Assembly: GCA_030424975.1 (NCBI GenBank)
Contig: JAUHVY010000001.1
Location: forward strand, 1,051,093 to 1,115,092
Reading direction: 5' to 3'
Origin: Alphaproteobacteria bacterium
Lineage (GTDB): Bacteria; Pseudomonadota; Alphaproteobacteria; Micavibrionales; Micavibrionaceae
Length of the DNA: 64,000 nucleotides
The position numbers and the translations under genes are program-made. The notes beneath the pieces are model-generated. The model was not told the origin of the DNA and made no database searches. It worked only from the letters and a program-made list of their open reading frames with translations. The first letter of the stretch is position 1; every line of letters begins with the position of its first letter. Positions 7,799-16,375 of the stretch are shown in pieces.

Positions 7799-10488
7799 TT
7801 ATCTTTTAATTCAACAGTTTTGTTATCTGCTTCACGGATCGCCGCCTGTGACGCCGCCAAACGTGCAATTGGCACACGGTATGGTGAACAAGAAACATAG
7901 TTCAAACCGATTTTCTCACAGAATGCGATCGATGCAGGATCTCCACCATGCTCACCACAGATACCAAGCTTGATATCCGCATTCACACTGCGGCCCTTTT
8001 GTTGCGCGATATCTACCAATTGGCCGACACCGTTGACATCAATGCTAACGAACGGGTCACGCTCGTAGATGCCTTTTTCCGTGTAGTACGGCAAGAAGTT
8101 AGATGCATCATCACGGCTCATACCCAATGTTGTTTGCGTCAGGTCATTTGTACCGAAGCTGAAGAAGTCAGCTTTTTCTGCAATCGCATCAGCTGTCAAA
8201 GCAGCGCGCGGAAGCTCAATCATTGTTCCGACACTATATTCAACCGAAGAGCCCTTCTCTTTGAATACTGCCGCCGCAGCACCTTCTACAACAGCGCGCA
8301 TAAGCTCAAGCTCTTTTTGCGCACCAACAAGCGGGATCATTACCTCTGGAATAACCGTATCACCTGTTTTTGATGCCACGTTAACGGCTGCTTCAAAAAT
8401 GGCGCGTGCTTGCATGTCATAGATTTCAGGATATGTAATACCCAAACGACAACCACGGTGACCAAGCATCGGATTCGTTTCTGTTAGCTCGGCTAAACGT
8501 AGACGCACCTGATCTTCATCAATATCTGCTGCTTTTGAAAATGCCGAGATGTCTTCTGCCGTGTGTGGCAAGAATTCATGCAAAGGCGGGTCAAGCAAAC
8601 GTACAGTGATTGGCAAACCATGCATAATTTCAAACAATTTTTCGAAATCTTCACGCTGCGCCGGTAATAACTTCGCAAGCGCCTGAACACGTTTATCTTC
8701 GGTCGTTGCGAAAATCATTTCACGTACGTTTTGAATGCGCTCGGGATCAAAGAACATGTGTTCCGTACGGCACAGACCGATACCTTCGGCACCGAAATCA
8801 CGCGCAGTTTGTGCATCTAGCGGCGTTTCAGCATTTGCGCGTACATTCATACGGCGGCGCTCATCTGCCCATTCCATCAATGTACCGAAATCACCTGACA
8901 GCTCAGGTTTGATTGTCTTCACATGACCCAGCATAATCTCACCTGTGGCACCATCGATGGTCACAATGTCACCTTCTTTGATTTCAATGTCACCTTTACG
9001 GATTAGCTTTGATTTTGCATCAATATACAAATCACCTGCACCGGCAACACATGGCTTACCCATGCCGCGCGCAACAACAGCCGCGTGTGACGTCATACCA
9101 CCACGAGAGGTCAAAATACCAGTTGAGGCATGCATACCATGAATATCCTCAGGCGACGTTTCCTGACGGCATAAAATAACCGCTTCGCCTGCATGTGATT
9201 TAACCTCTGCTTCATCCGCAGTAAACACAACTTTACCCGAAGCCGCACCTGGCGATGCAGGAAGACCTTTGGAGATCACATTTCGCTCCGCCTTAGGGTC
9301 AAGCGTTGGGTGCAACAATTGATCAAGAGATTGCGGCTCAATACGAAGAAGAGCTTCTTCTTGCGTAATCAAACCTTCACTCACCATATCAACCGCAATT
9401 TTCAAAGCAGCCGCAGCCGTTCTTTTCCCTGTACGGGTTTGCAACATAAACAAATCACCCTGCTGTACGGTGAACTCAATGTCCTGAACATCACGGTAAT
9501 GCTTTTCAAGTTTGTGACGAAGATCATCAAGCTGTGTGAAAACTTCGGGCATTGTTTCTTCCATAGACGGTAAAGTCGAGCCCTCTTTTTCACGGCCCTT
9601 CTTGGTCAATGATTGCGGCGTTCTGATACCTGCAACGACGTCTTCACCTTGTGCATTCACAAGATATTCACCATAGAAATAATTTTCGCCTGTTGACGGG
9701 TCACGTGTAAACGCTACGCCCGTTGCACAGTCATTACCCATGTTACCAAAAACCATCGCCTGCACGTTAACAGCAGTACCCCAGCTTTCAGGGATTTCGT
9801 TAATCTTACGATATACAACGGCGCGTGGAACCATCCAAGAACTGAATACAGCGCCAATAGCCCCCCATAGCTGCTCTTTCGGGTCATGTGGAAATGGCTT
9901 ACCAAGCTCACGCTCTACTAATGCCTTATATTCCGCAACGATCTCTTTCCAACCATCCGCAGTGATATCAACATCCTGCGAAATACTTTCATCACGTTTA
10001 TACGTATCAAGGATATCTTCGAAATCGTGGTGATCAAGGCCAAGAACAACATCACCATACATTTGAATAAAGCGACGATATGAATCCCATGCAAAACGCT
10101 CATCATTTGCTTTTTTCGCAAGGCCGGCAACCGTTTCATCATTCAAACCAAGGTTCAAAACCGTGTCCATCATGCCCGGCATAGAAACGCGCGCACCCGA
10201 ACGAACAGAAACAAGCAACGGGTTTTCCGCGCTACCAAATTCCATACCGAGTGATTTTTCAACGGCTGCCAAAGCTTCTTCAACCTGCGCAGTCAGCTCA
10301 GAAGGATATTGTTCGCCATTATCATAATAATGGGTACACACCTCGGTGGTGATTGTAAAACCGGGAGGCACCGGCAAGCCCAAAGACGCCATTTCCGCAA
10401 GGTTACATCCCTTGCCGCCCAACAGGTTACGCATTGTTGCGTCACCATCATTTTTATCTTTACCAAAACTATAAACCCATTTGGTCAT
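7786..10488 (-). CDS. ppdK: Pyruvate, phosphate dikinase
   Basis: 900 residues, the normal length. Domain order is the N-terminal ATP-grasp nucleotide-binding domain starting LLGGKGCNLAEMASLGLPVP, the central swivelling phosphohistidine domain with GGMTSHAAVVARGMGKPCV near residue 460, and the C-terminal PEP/pyruvate barrel with FFSFGTNDLTQTTLG and CGEHGGDPASIAFCEKIG near residue 842. It interconverts pyruvate, ATP and phosphate with PEP, AMP and pyrophosphate, acting in gluconeogenesis or pyrophosphate-dependent glycolysis. The GNAT gene lies just upstream on the same strand, but a 100-bp gap separates them. Confidence 0.97.
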   Translation of the reverse strand: MTKWVYSFGKDKNDGDATMRNLLGGKGCNLAEMASLGLPVPPGFTITTEVCTHYYDNGEQYPSELTAQVEEALAAVEKSLGMEFGSAENPLLVSVRSGARVSMPGMMDTVLNLGLNDETVAGLAKKANDERFAWDSYRRFIQMYGDVVLGLDHHDFEDILDTYKRDESISQDVDITADGWKEIVAEYKALVERELGKPFPHDPKEQLWGAIGAVFSSWMVPRAVVYRKINEIPESWGTAVNVQAMVFGNMGNDCATGVAFTRDPSTGENYFYGEYLVNAQGEDVVAGIRTPQSLTKKGREKEGSTLPSMEETMPEVFTQLDDLRHKLEKHYRDVQDIEFTVQQGDLFMLQTRTGKRTAAAALKIAVDMVSEGLITQEEALLRIEPQSLDQLLHPTLDPKAERNVISKGLPASPGAASGKVVFTADEAEVKSHAGEAVILCRQETSPEDIHGMHASTGILTSRGGMTSHAAVVARGMGKPCVAGAGDLYIDAKSKLIRKGDIEIKEGDIVTIDGATGEIMLGHVKTIKPELSGDFGTLMEWADERRRMNVRANAETPLDAQTARDFGAEGIGLCRTEHMFFDPERIQNVREMIFATTEDKRVQALAKLLPAQREDFEKLFEIMHGLPITVRLLDPPLHEFLPHTAEDISAFSKAADIDEDQVRLRLAELTETNPMLGHRGCRLGITYPEIYDMQARAIFEAAVNVASKTGDTVIPEVMIPLVGAQKELELMRAVVEGAAAAVFKEKGSSVEYSVGTMIELPRAALTADAIAEKADFFSFGTNDLTQTTLGMSRDDASNFLPYYTEKGIYERDPFVSIDVNGVGQLVDIAQQKGRSVNADIKLGICGEHGGDPASIAFCEKIGLNYVSCSPYRVPIARLAASQAAIREADNKTVELKDKKSA

Positions 10489-10590
10489 TACAATCAGCTC
10501 CTGATTATTTTTAAATCGAAAATTGCCCTTGGTTTAACATACTTTATGCAGAAAAAGGAAGGATTGATTCATGAAAAAGATCGTCTTTTC

Positions 10591-11118
10591 CTATTTTTTG
10601 AGGACTTTACTCATCATTAAACATAAATTTCCATCAATCGGCTTAAACTCCCCTACAGTAACCTGTTTACGATCATACGTAATACCTCCGCCATCGGGTA
10701 TATACCCCATGCGCACATAAAGACGTTGCGCCGCACCGAAACTACTATCCAGCCCGACGCTAATACCGATTTCATCATACTCCTGCTTCCGCGCCAATTC
10801 CTCACAATATTGAACAAGGCTACGCCCGTATCCGTTGCGTCTGAATTCAGGTGCAACCCTCAGATCTTGCACCTCCGGCATGTTAAATTTCTTGAAATAC
10901 GAATATTTCGGCACCTTATTTAACAAACAAAACCCAATAACAGTTCCATTCATTTTTCCCATGATCAAGACAAGATCACCCTCGCGATTCATATCGATAC
11001 ATCGCTGATAATATTCCGGGTCGCCATTTGCATCGTATCGCGTCACAAAATCCAGAAATTCTCGCTCATTTCCATCGTTTAAGGTTAAGATTTCTAGCGA
11101 TCTCTCTTGCATGTTCAT
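10591..11118 (-). CDS. GNAT-family N-acetyltransferase
   Basis: 175 residues with a full GNAT fold. The acetyl-CoA binding motif A reads VAPEFRRNGYGRSLVQYCEE near residue 88, followed by the beta5 region IGISVGLDSSFGAAQRLY and YVRMGYIPDGGG. Such enzymes transfer an acetyl group from acetyl-CoA to an amine; the substrate is unknown. Upstream of ppdK on the same strand, and followed by a 100-bp spacer that holds no clear terminator, so read-through into ppdK is possible. Confidence 0.85.
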   Translation of the reverse strand: MNMQERSLEILTLNDGNEREFLDFVTRYDANGDPEYYQRCIDMNREGDLVLIMGKMNGTVIGFCLLNKVPKYSYFKKFNMPEVQDLRVAPEFRRNGYGRSLVQYCEELARKQEYDEIGISVGLDSSFGAAQRLYVRMGYIPDGGGITYDRKQVTVGEFKPIDGNLCLMMSKVLKK

Positions 11119-11185
11119 TCAAGAATCCGTTATTTTGTGTGTAAATTATACAAACTTTACCTAAGCAACGCTGAAGGATAAAATA

Positions 11186-11770
11186 ATGTTTCACATGCGC
11201 AAAGTCTTTTGTTTTGCACTTTTTAGTTTCATATGCAGTTTTGGGCTAAACGCTGGCGCACAAATGCCTGAAACAGGTGCAAAAAAATCACCTGACACTA
11301 GCAAACAGATGCAGGGAAGATCATATGCTGCGCCACAAAAAAAGGAACCTGCACAAACTGAAAAAAAAGAAGATGCTAGCGCTTCCGAAGATTCTAAGCC
11401 TGCCGAAAAAGCTGAAAAGGAACTGAGTCCGGATGAAAAATTACTCAAAAAATATAAAGAGCTTTTAGAAAACGCAAAAGCCGAAAAAGCAGCGCGCGAA
11501 GAAGCGGAGAAGAAAGAAAAGGCCGGCGGAGAAACAAAAGAAGCTAAAGTTGAAAAAGGTTCTGATGAAGAAGTGAAAAAAGAAGTGACTGAAATTGCTG
11601 ACGAAGATAAAAATTCAAGCGAAGGTGAAACCGATTCCACCGATGCAAAAGCTGAGGTTAGCGAAGAAGAAAAACAAGCTATTGGTATTCAGGCCATTTT
11701 AGAGCGATATCAAAATGCACAAAAAAACAAAGGGAAAATGAATTCCCGTACATTGGGCAATGTTGACTAA
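11186..11770 (+). CDS. Exported Lys/Glu-rich low-complexity protein
   Basis: 194 residues. A signal peptide (MFHMRKVFCFALFSFICSFG...) precedes a highly charged segment dominated by Lys, Glu and Ala from about residue 40 to 160, likely an extended or coiled-coil helix. A short conserved-looking tail contains IGIQAILERYQNAQKN. No catalytic motif is visible and no family is recognised. The coding strand is A-rich, and the opposite frame is also open because of composition only. It is separated from the next gene by 124 bp. Confidence 0.55.
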   Translation: MFHMRKVFCFALFSFICSFGLNAGAQMPETGAKKSPDTSKQMQGRSYAAPQKKEPAQTEKKEDASASEDSKPAEKAEKELSPDEKLLKKYKELLENAKAEKAAREEAEKKEKAGGETKEAKVEKGSDEEVKKEVTEIADEDKNSSEGETDSTDAKAEVSEEEKQAIGIQAILERYQNAQKNKGKMNSRTLGNVD

Positions 11771-11894
11771 GAAACATATATTATAACGGCTTATCTTATG
11801 AATACTGCGTTTTTTGACTTGCCCTATTCGGTAAAAGCTGTTTTAAGTCGAACAACGAAACGCGTTGTTAACAGGCCGCCGCAGACAGATTAAA

Positions 11895-12902
11895 ATGCAA
11901 AACACTGCACAAAAATTAAAGAGTAATTCTCCTCTCGATGAAATGTCCGCCTTGTTAGGCGATGATATGGCACAGGTCAACGCCCTGATCATCGAAAATA
12001 TGCAATCAGATGTGAAGCTTATCCCTAAATTAGCGGAGTATTTAATCTCGGCCGGTGGAAAGCGTATCCGCCCTCTTCTGACGCTGGCATCTACGGCGGT
12101 TTTTGACGGACCGATGGATCGCGCCTATCATTTGGCTGCGGCTGTTGAATTTATTCATACAGCGACGTTATTACATGACGATGTTGTCGATTTAAGCGAA
12201 GAGCGCCGTGGAAAAAAAGCCGCTAATCTTGTTTTCGGTAATCAAGCCAGTGTTCTGGTCGGTGATTTCCTGTTTTCAAAAGCATTCCAAATGATGGTGA
12301 ATGCGCAATCTCTGGACGTTCTGGAAATCCTGTCAAATGCTTCGGCGGTCATTGCACAGGGTGAAGTCCTGCAATTAATGACAACAAATGACATTAACAC
12401 TGACCTGCCGGCCTATATTGAGGTCATTGAATCCAAAACGGCCGCATTATTTGCCGCGTCATGCGAAGTCGGCGCCGTATTATCGGATCAACCGCAGGAA
12501 AAAGTTCACGCCATGCGCACATATGGCATCGCATTAGGTAACGCGTTCCAGATTATTGATGATGCACTGGATTATTCGGCAGATCAGAAAACGCTCGGTA
12601 AAGAAATAGGCGATGATTTCAAAGAGGGAAAAATGACTGCTCCTGTTATCTTTGCACTTCAAGATGCTGATGCCGATGAAATGGCTTTTTGGCAGCGCAC
12701 TTTAGCTCGTAAGGATCAAAGCGATAAAGATTTTGAGACGGCACTCGGTTACATCAACGCACATAATGGCTTAGAAAAAAGTATTACACTCGCGCGTGAT
12801 TACGCCAAGAAGGCAAAAGACGCACTGAATGTATTACCTGATTCCGATTTAAAACGCCTGATGCGCGAAACTGTGGACTTCACGATTTCCCGCAATTTCT
12901 AA
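11895..12902 (+). CDS. ispB: Polyprenyl (octaprenyl/decaprenyl) diphosphate synthase
   Basis: 335 residues from the ATG at 11895; an upstream TTG frame is unlikely. Both aspartate-rich motifs of trans-prenyltransferases are present: LLHDDVVDLSEERRGKKAAN (first motif, near residue 95) and IIDDALDYSA (second, near 220). GGKRIRPLLTL binds the allylic diphosphate. It elongates farnesyl diphosphate with IPP to make the ubiquinone side chain. The upstream gap contains an AACAAC...GTTGTT inverted repeat at 11851-11869 of unknown role. Confidence 0.93.
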   Translation: MQNTAQKLKSNSPLDEMSALLGDDMAQVNALIIENMQSDVKLIPKLAEYLISAGGKRIRPLLTLASTAVFDGPMDRAYHLAAAVEFIHTATLLHDDVVDLSEERRGKKAANLVFGNQASVLVGDFLFSKAFQMMVNAQSLDVLEILSNASAVIAQGEVLQLMTTNDINTDLPAYIEVIESKTAALFAASCEVGAVLSDQPQEKVHAMRTYGIALGNAFQIIDDALDYSADQKTLGKEIGDDFKEGKMTAPVIFALQDADADEMAFWQRTLARKDQSDKDFETALGYINAHNGLEKSITLARDYAKKAKDALNVLPDSDLKRLMRETVDFTISRNF

Positions 12903-12919
12903 AAGCAACCACTTTCCCA

Positions 12920-12956
12920 TTGACGCCCCCTTTGTGCGGCCATACGCTGCGCGTAT
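12920..12956 (+). promoter_or_regulatory. Candidate promoter with palindromic operator
   Basis: TTGACG at 12920-12925 resembles a -35 box. 16 bp further on, at 12942-12956, lies ATACGC-TGC-GCGTAT, a perfect inverted repeat that would cover the -10 region. The permease gene starts 30 bp downstream. The layout suits a repressor site for a metal-, metalloid- or effector-sensing regulator; no regulator gene is adjacent. Confidence 0.4.
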
Positions 12957-12985
12957 ATCAATATTATTTTTCGTGAGAAATATTT

Positions 12986-14086
12986 ATGGCAGACACATCT
13001 TCATGCTGCGCACCAAAAGCAAATAACGTATGCGAGGATTCGCATGACCATAGCCACGAACAAAAAAAGTACGACCCTATTCTATGGGGCAGTATAATCT
13101 GCCTTATCTTGGTATATGCGACATATGGTGCCTATTTAGTTTCAGGCATGAGCATGCCGCATTGGCTCCACCATTTTGCGGAAACGACGACAGAGATTTT
13201 AATGACGATGTGGTGGAGCATCGCCCTCGGGATTGTCATCATCGGATTGATGAGCAAAATTCCGCGCGATGTTTTCACCGCCGTTATGGGCGCGGATAAT
13301 ACTTTTTCCGGGCTACTTCGCGCGGTAACTGGCGGCCTGGTTCTTGATTTATGTTGCCACGGCATTCTGTTAGTTGCAGCAAAACTATATGAGCGCGGCG
13401 TATCTTTGGCGCAGGTCGTGACGTTTTTAGTTGCCAGCCCATGGAACTCCGTTTCCCTGACCTTGGTTCTGATTGCCTTGATCGGGTTTAAATGGACAAT
13501 GCTTTATGTTCTGGGATCCATGCTGATCGCCGTCATAACAGGCATGATTTTGCAAGCCCTTACCCGTGCAGGAAAATTACCTGATAACCCGAACCGCAGC
13601 GAAACGCCCGCAGATTTCAAAGTGCGCGATGTGATGGTACCCCTGATCAAAAATATGAAATTCACAAAGACGAATATTACTGATGTGCTGAAATCAGGAT
13701 GGGCAGACGGGAAAATGATTATTAAGTGGCTGCTGTTTGGTACATTAATCGCCGCGGCATTACGCAGCTTCGTTCCGCCTGAAATATTTCAAACATGGCT
13801 TGGGCCATCAGTCACAGGGCTTTTTGTTACACTGATATTCGCAACGGTTGTTGAAATTTGCTCCGAAGGTTCCGCACCGATCGCCAGCGAAATTGTCACG
13901 GGCGCACATGCGCCCGGCAACGGCTTCACCTTTCTCATGGCTGGTGTGGCGACAGATTACACCGAAATTATGGCGATTAAAGAATTCACAAAATCTTGGA
14001 CAATCGCAATTGCCCTCCCCCTGATCACAGTTCCACAGGTTGTGTTTATCGGTTGGCTTATGAATATGGCAGGCGGCGGCGGTTAG
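12986..14086 (+). CDS. ArsP/UPF0718-type permease
   Basis: 366 residues with about eight to ten membrane segments. The protein matches the predicted-permease family that includes ArsP: paired hydrophobic repeats with TGGLVLDLCCHGILLVAAKL and FATVVEICSEGSAPIASEI, which look like the duplicated pore motif. The N-terminus is Cys/His-rich (SSCCAPKANNVCEDSHDHSH) and could bind a metal or arsenical. ArsP exports organoarsenicals, but the substrate of this member is unknown. It stands alone behind its own candidate promoter. Confidence 0.8.
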   Translation: MADTSSCCAPKANNVCEDSHDHSHEQKKYDPILWGSIICLILVYATYGAYLVSGMSMPHWLHHFAETTTEILMTMWWSIALGIVIIGLMSKIPRDVFTAVMGADNTFSGLLRAVTGGLVLDLCCHGILLVAAKLYERGVSLAQVVTFLVASPWNSVSLTLVLIALIGFKWTMLYVLGSMLIAVITGMILQALTRAGKLPDNPNRSETPADFKVRDVMVPLIKNMKFTKTNITDVLKSGWADGKMIIKWLLFGTLIAAALRSFVPPEIFQTWLGPSVTGLFVTLIFATVVEICSEGSAPIASEIVTGAHAPGNGFTFLMAGVATDYTEIMAIKEFTKSWTIAIALPLITVPQVVFIGWLMNMAGGGG

Positions 14087-14097
14087 AAGCGCGGTGA

Positions 14098-14625
14098 TTA
14101 GAAAATAATATTAATGCACGCCCCATAAAACAAGGCGCAAAAACCTGCTGCATTCAAAAAATATGAATAATGAATTGGCAAATGATCACGCACAAAGGCA
14201 TAAAAGATCATCACAAATAGCGGCAATGATAATATGAAATAAGCACGCAAGCCGTACGCATCCCCTTCAGGGAAGATAAAAAAGCTTAGCGCCAGTGTGA
14301 TAATCATAAGACCTGCAAGGATTTTATACCAAAGCTCCGCCACATGTGTCAGCAACGGGTTCGCATTCAATAATATCCAGATCACAGATGGCACAGACAC
14401 CCAAAGAACAATAAACAGCGCCATCAAATAGGCGGAATTATTGGTAAATAAATATTTGATAATGTCATGTTTACCAATCGCAATGCCGATAATAGATGCA
14501 ATATAAGTCAGACTAATGACAGGGAGAAATTTATAGACAATAATCTCGGCAAAGCCTTTTGGGAGGATACGGTCTTCCGTATCTCTTTCCAATCTTACAA
14601 TATGTGTCGTAGTTTTTCTCGGCAT
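14098..14625 (-). CDS. Integral membrane protein, unknown function
   Basis: 175 residues. A basic cytoplasmic N-terminus (MPRKTTTHIVRLERDTED) precedes about five hydrophobic helices, the last ending at the extreme C-terminus. No catalytic motif or family recognised. Its stop lies 11 bp from the convergent permease gene. Next on the same strand upstream is the Rap1a-like gene with a 58-bp gap. Confidence 0.6.
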   Translation of the reverse strand: MPRKTTTHIVRLERDTEDRILPKGFAEIIVYKFLPVISLTYIASIIGIAIGKHDIIKYLFTNNSAYLMALFIVLWVSVPSVIWILLNANPLLTHVAELWYKILAGLMIITLALSFFIFPEGDAYGLRAYFILSLPLFVMIFYAFVRDHLPIHYSYFLNAAGFCALFYGACINIIF

Positions 14626-14683
14626 CTCTAAATAAGGTACTCAATTTTTTAGAAATCCTATACAAAAAAGATTACTTTTCTGT

Positions 14684-15088
14684 TTATTTTTTCTTCTTAT
14701 TACAGGGATATGCATCAAACAAGGCCATTGCAACACCTGACGCCCCAACGAATTTTCTGAACATCGGGCCGCGTTCATACATATAGGCCAAAACACGTAT
14801 ATGAATACGATCAAGGCTTTCATCCTGCGGAATACAAAAATTCATATCCGATGTCAGGTCCATCGCCTTTAACATGTTATGATAATCAATCACCCCAGCG
14901 ATATAGGATTGGCAGGTATTTTTACCGCCGGGCACAAGCTCATTCCCGTTTCTATCCAACGAGCATACCTTGATTAAATATTCGCCTGACACCTGCGCCG
15001 CGTTGACAGGATACGAAAAAGCACACAGCACCAGCAAAAAACAAAAACAACGCAAAAATTGTTTATGGTTTTGCATTATGCTTGGCAT
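14684..15088 (-). CDS. Exported Rap1a/Tai-like protein
   Basis: 134 residues with a signal peptide ending near PVNA|AQVSG. The mature sequence has the pattern KVCSL...NTCQSYIAGVIDYHN...FCIPQ, close to the Rap1a/Tai family, small disulfide-bonded periplasmic proteins known first as immunity proteins against type VI amidase effectors. Many alphaproteobacteria carry such domains without a neighbouring toxin, and none is adjacent here, so an immunity role is not established. Start chosen because AGGGG lies 4 nt upstream of ATG 15088; ATG 15076 is an alternative. It lies 7 bp after the stop of the helicase-like gene. Confidence 0.6.
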   Translation of the reverse strand: MPSIMQNHKQFLRCFCFLLVLCAFSYPVNAAQVSGEYLIKVCSLDRNGNELVPGGKNTCQSYIAGVIDYHNMLKAMDLTSDMNFCIPQDESLDRIHIRVLAYMYERGPMFRKFVGASGVAMALFDAYPCNKKKK

Positions 15089-15095
15089 ACAACCC

Positions 15096-16253
15096 CTACT
15101 TCTTTAGTTGCTGTAGAATTGCGAACGGTGAATCTTCCTCGTTCTTTTTCGCCTCAAGAGAGATTACGCGCGGGCCCTTATCCTTTGGCTTTTTATTGCC
15201 TTGCTTGCCCTTGTTTTTCTTATTATCGAATTTCTTCTTATCCTTATTAAAAGGCTTCGCCTTTGCGCCGCCGGCAGAGGACTTTTTCTTCTCGAAAGCC
15301 TTCCCTTTTTTCAAACGGAATGTCGCTAGCTCAGGCTTTACATCTGCTTTTGGTGCTTCTTCCGTTTTGGCAGAATCTGCATCCACAACTTCCGCTTTTG
15401 CTTCCTCAGCCGGTGCTTGCGCGGCATCTTGTGCTTCGGGCGCAGCAGCATCTTTTTGCTCGTCCTGATTTTCGGCAGGGTCATATATCTTTGTATGCCC
15501 CATATCACTCAGGACACGGTATAAATCTTCGATCGGACATCCAAGCCATTCCGCCATTTCATGACGTGCCTGAAATTTCCCGCCTTCCGCATGATCATAA
15601 ACACATGAAATCACACGATCCAACATATCAATACGTACCGCACGGCCACCATATAACGGATAACCGATTGAACGATAATATTGTGCATTCGGGCTTTCAT
15701 CCTCAATGCGCACAGATACAATACCATCCGCAGGGATTTTAGCCGGCAATGACTGGTCGTTATATAATGACCACAACAACGCGCGCAACTTTACCGCCGC
15801 TGGCTTATTCAACGCAGGGATAAATGCCAAAATCGGTCCCAAACGAATTTTCTTCGCGCGTAAATCTGTACGCGTTTCGGGGGTCAGTTCGGCGATCAAA
15901 TCTTCAAGCTCTTCACGCGGTACAATACCGAGGCCATCATAAACATGGCTCGCGATTTTTGAAACGGCATCCTCTTTCGGTGCAACGCCGCCCGGAACCT
16001 CAAGTAACATTAAAGGCTCCAACACTTCCGATAGATGTGTTTTCAGCCAAATGCTCAGATGGTTTTTCAACTGTGTGTGATCAACAGAAGATGTTAAATC
16101 ATTTTCAAGAATACGAATAACGGGCTTAAGCGCGTGCTCGCCCTTTTCAAGTTTGGCAACAGGCTTACCGGGAACGGGATTGTTCACCTTCTCCTGCCAC
16201 AAAATTTCGCCTTCAGGCGATAAACTGAATTGATTTGTTTTAGACTCTAACAT
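15096..16253 (-). CDS. SUV3-like helicase C-terminal module without the helicase core
   Basis: 385 residues. Residues ~1-260 match the C-terminal part of the large alphaproteobacterial 'helicase-related' (SUV3-like) proteins: FSLSPEGEILWQ, PVAKLEKGEHALKPVIRIL, LGPILAFIPALNKPAAVKLR and a GYPLYGGRAVRIDMLDRV segment. The rest is an Ala/Glu then Lys/Gly-rich disordered tail ending in FAILQQLKK. No Walker A, DEAD/DExH or zinc motif is present, and no helicase frame lies upstream at 16254-16375. The ancestral N-terminal motor is either encoded elsewhere or lost. The basic tail suggests RNA binding. Family assignment is from memory of the conserved segments. Confidence 0.65.
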   Translation of the reverse strand: MLESKTNQFSLSPEGEILWQEKVNNPVPGKPVAKLEKGEHALKPVIRILENDLTSSVDHTQLKNHLSIWLKTHLSEVLEPLMLLEVPGGVAPKEDAVSKIASHVYDGLGIVPREELEDLIAELTPETRTDLRAKKIRLGPILAFIPALNKPAAVKLRALLWSLYNDQSLPAKIPADGIVSVRIEDESPNAQYYRSIGYPLYGGRAVRIDMLDRVISCVYDHAEGGKFQARHEMAEWLGCPIEDLYRVLSDMGHTKIYDPAENQDEQKDAAAPEAQDAAQAPAEEAKAEVVDADSAKTEEAPKADVKPELATFRLKKGKAFEKKKSSAGGAKAKPFNKDKKKFDNKKNKGKQGNKKPKDKGPRVISLEAKKNEEDSPFAILQQLKK

Positions 16254-16375
16254 TCTTCCATCACAATATTGTTAAGCTGTGCGCTATTAATGCAGTTTAT
16301 CCTTGGACACGGCAAGCATTTTTGTTTAGATTTCTCAAAAGTTGCTATTTTTACTTCAATTAATAGGGAAAAACC

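Noticed and set aside
11191-11640. 149-codon open frame antisense to the Lys/Glu-rich protein
   Set aside because: Ser/Phe-rich shadow caused by A-rich composition of the plus strand; the plus-strand frame has a signal peptide.
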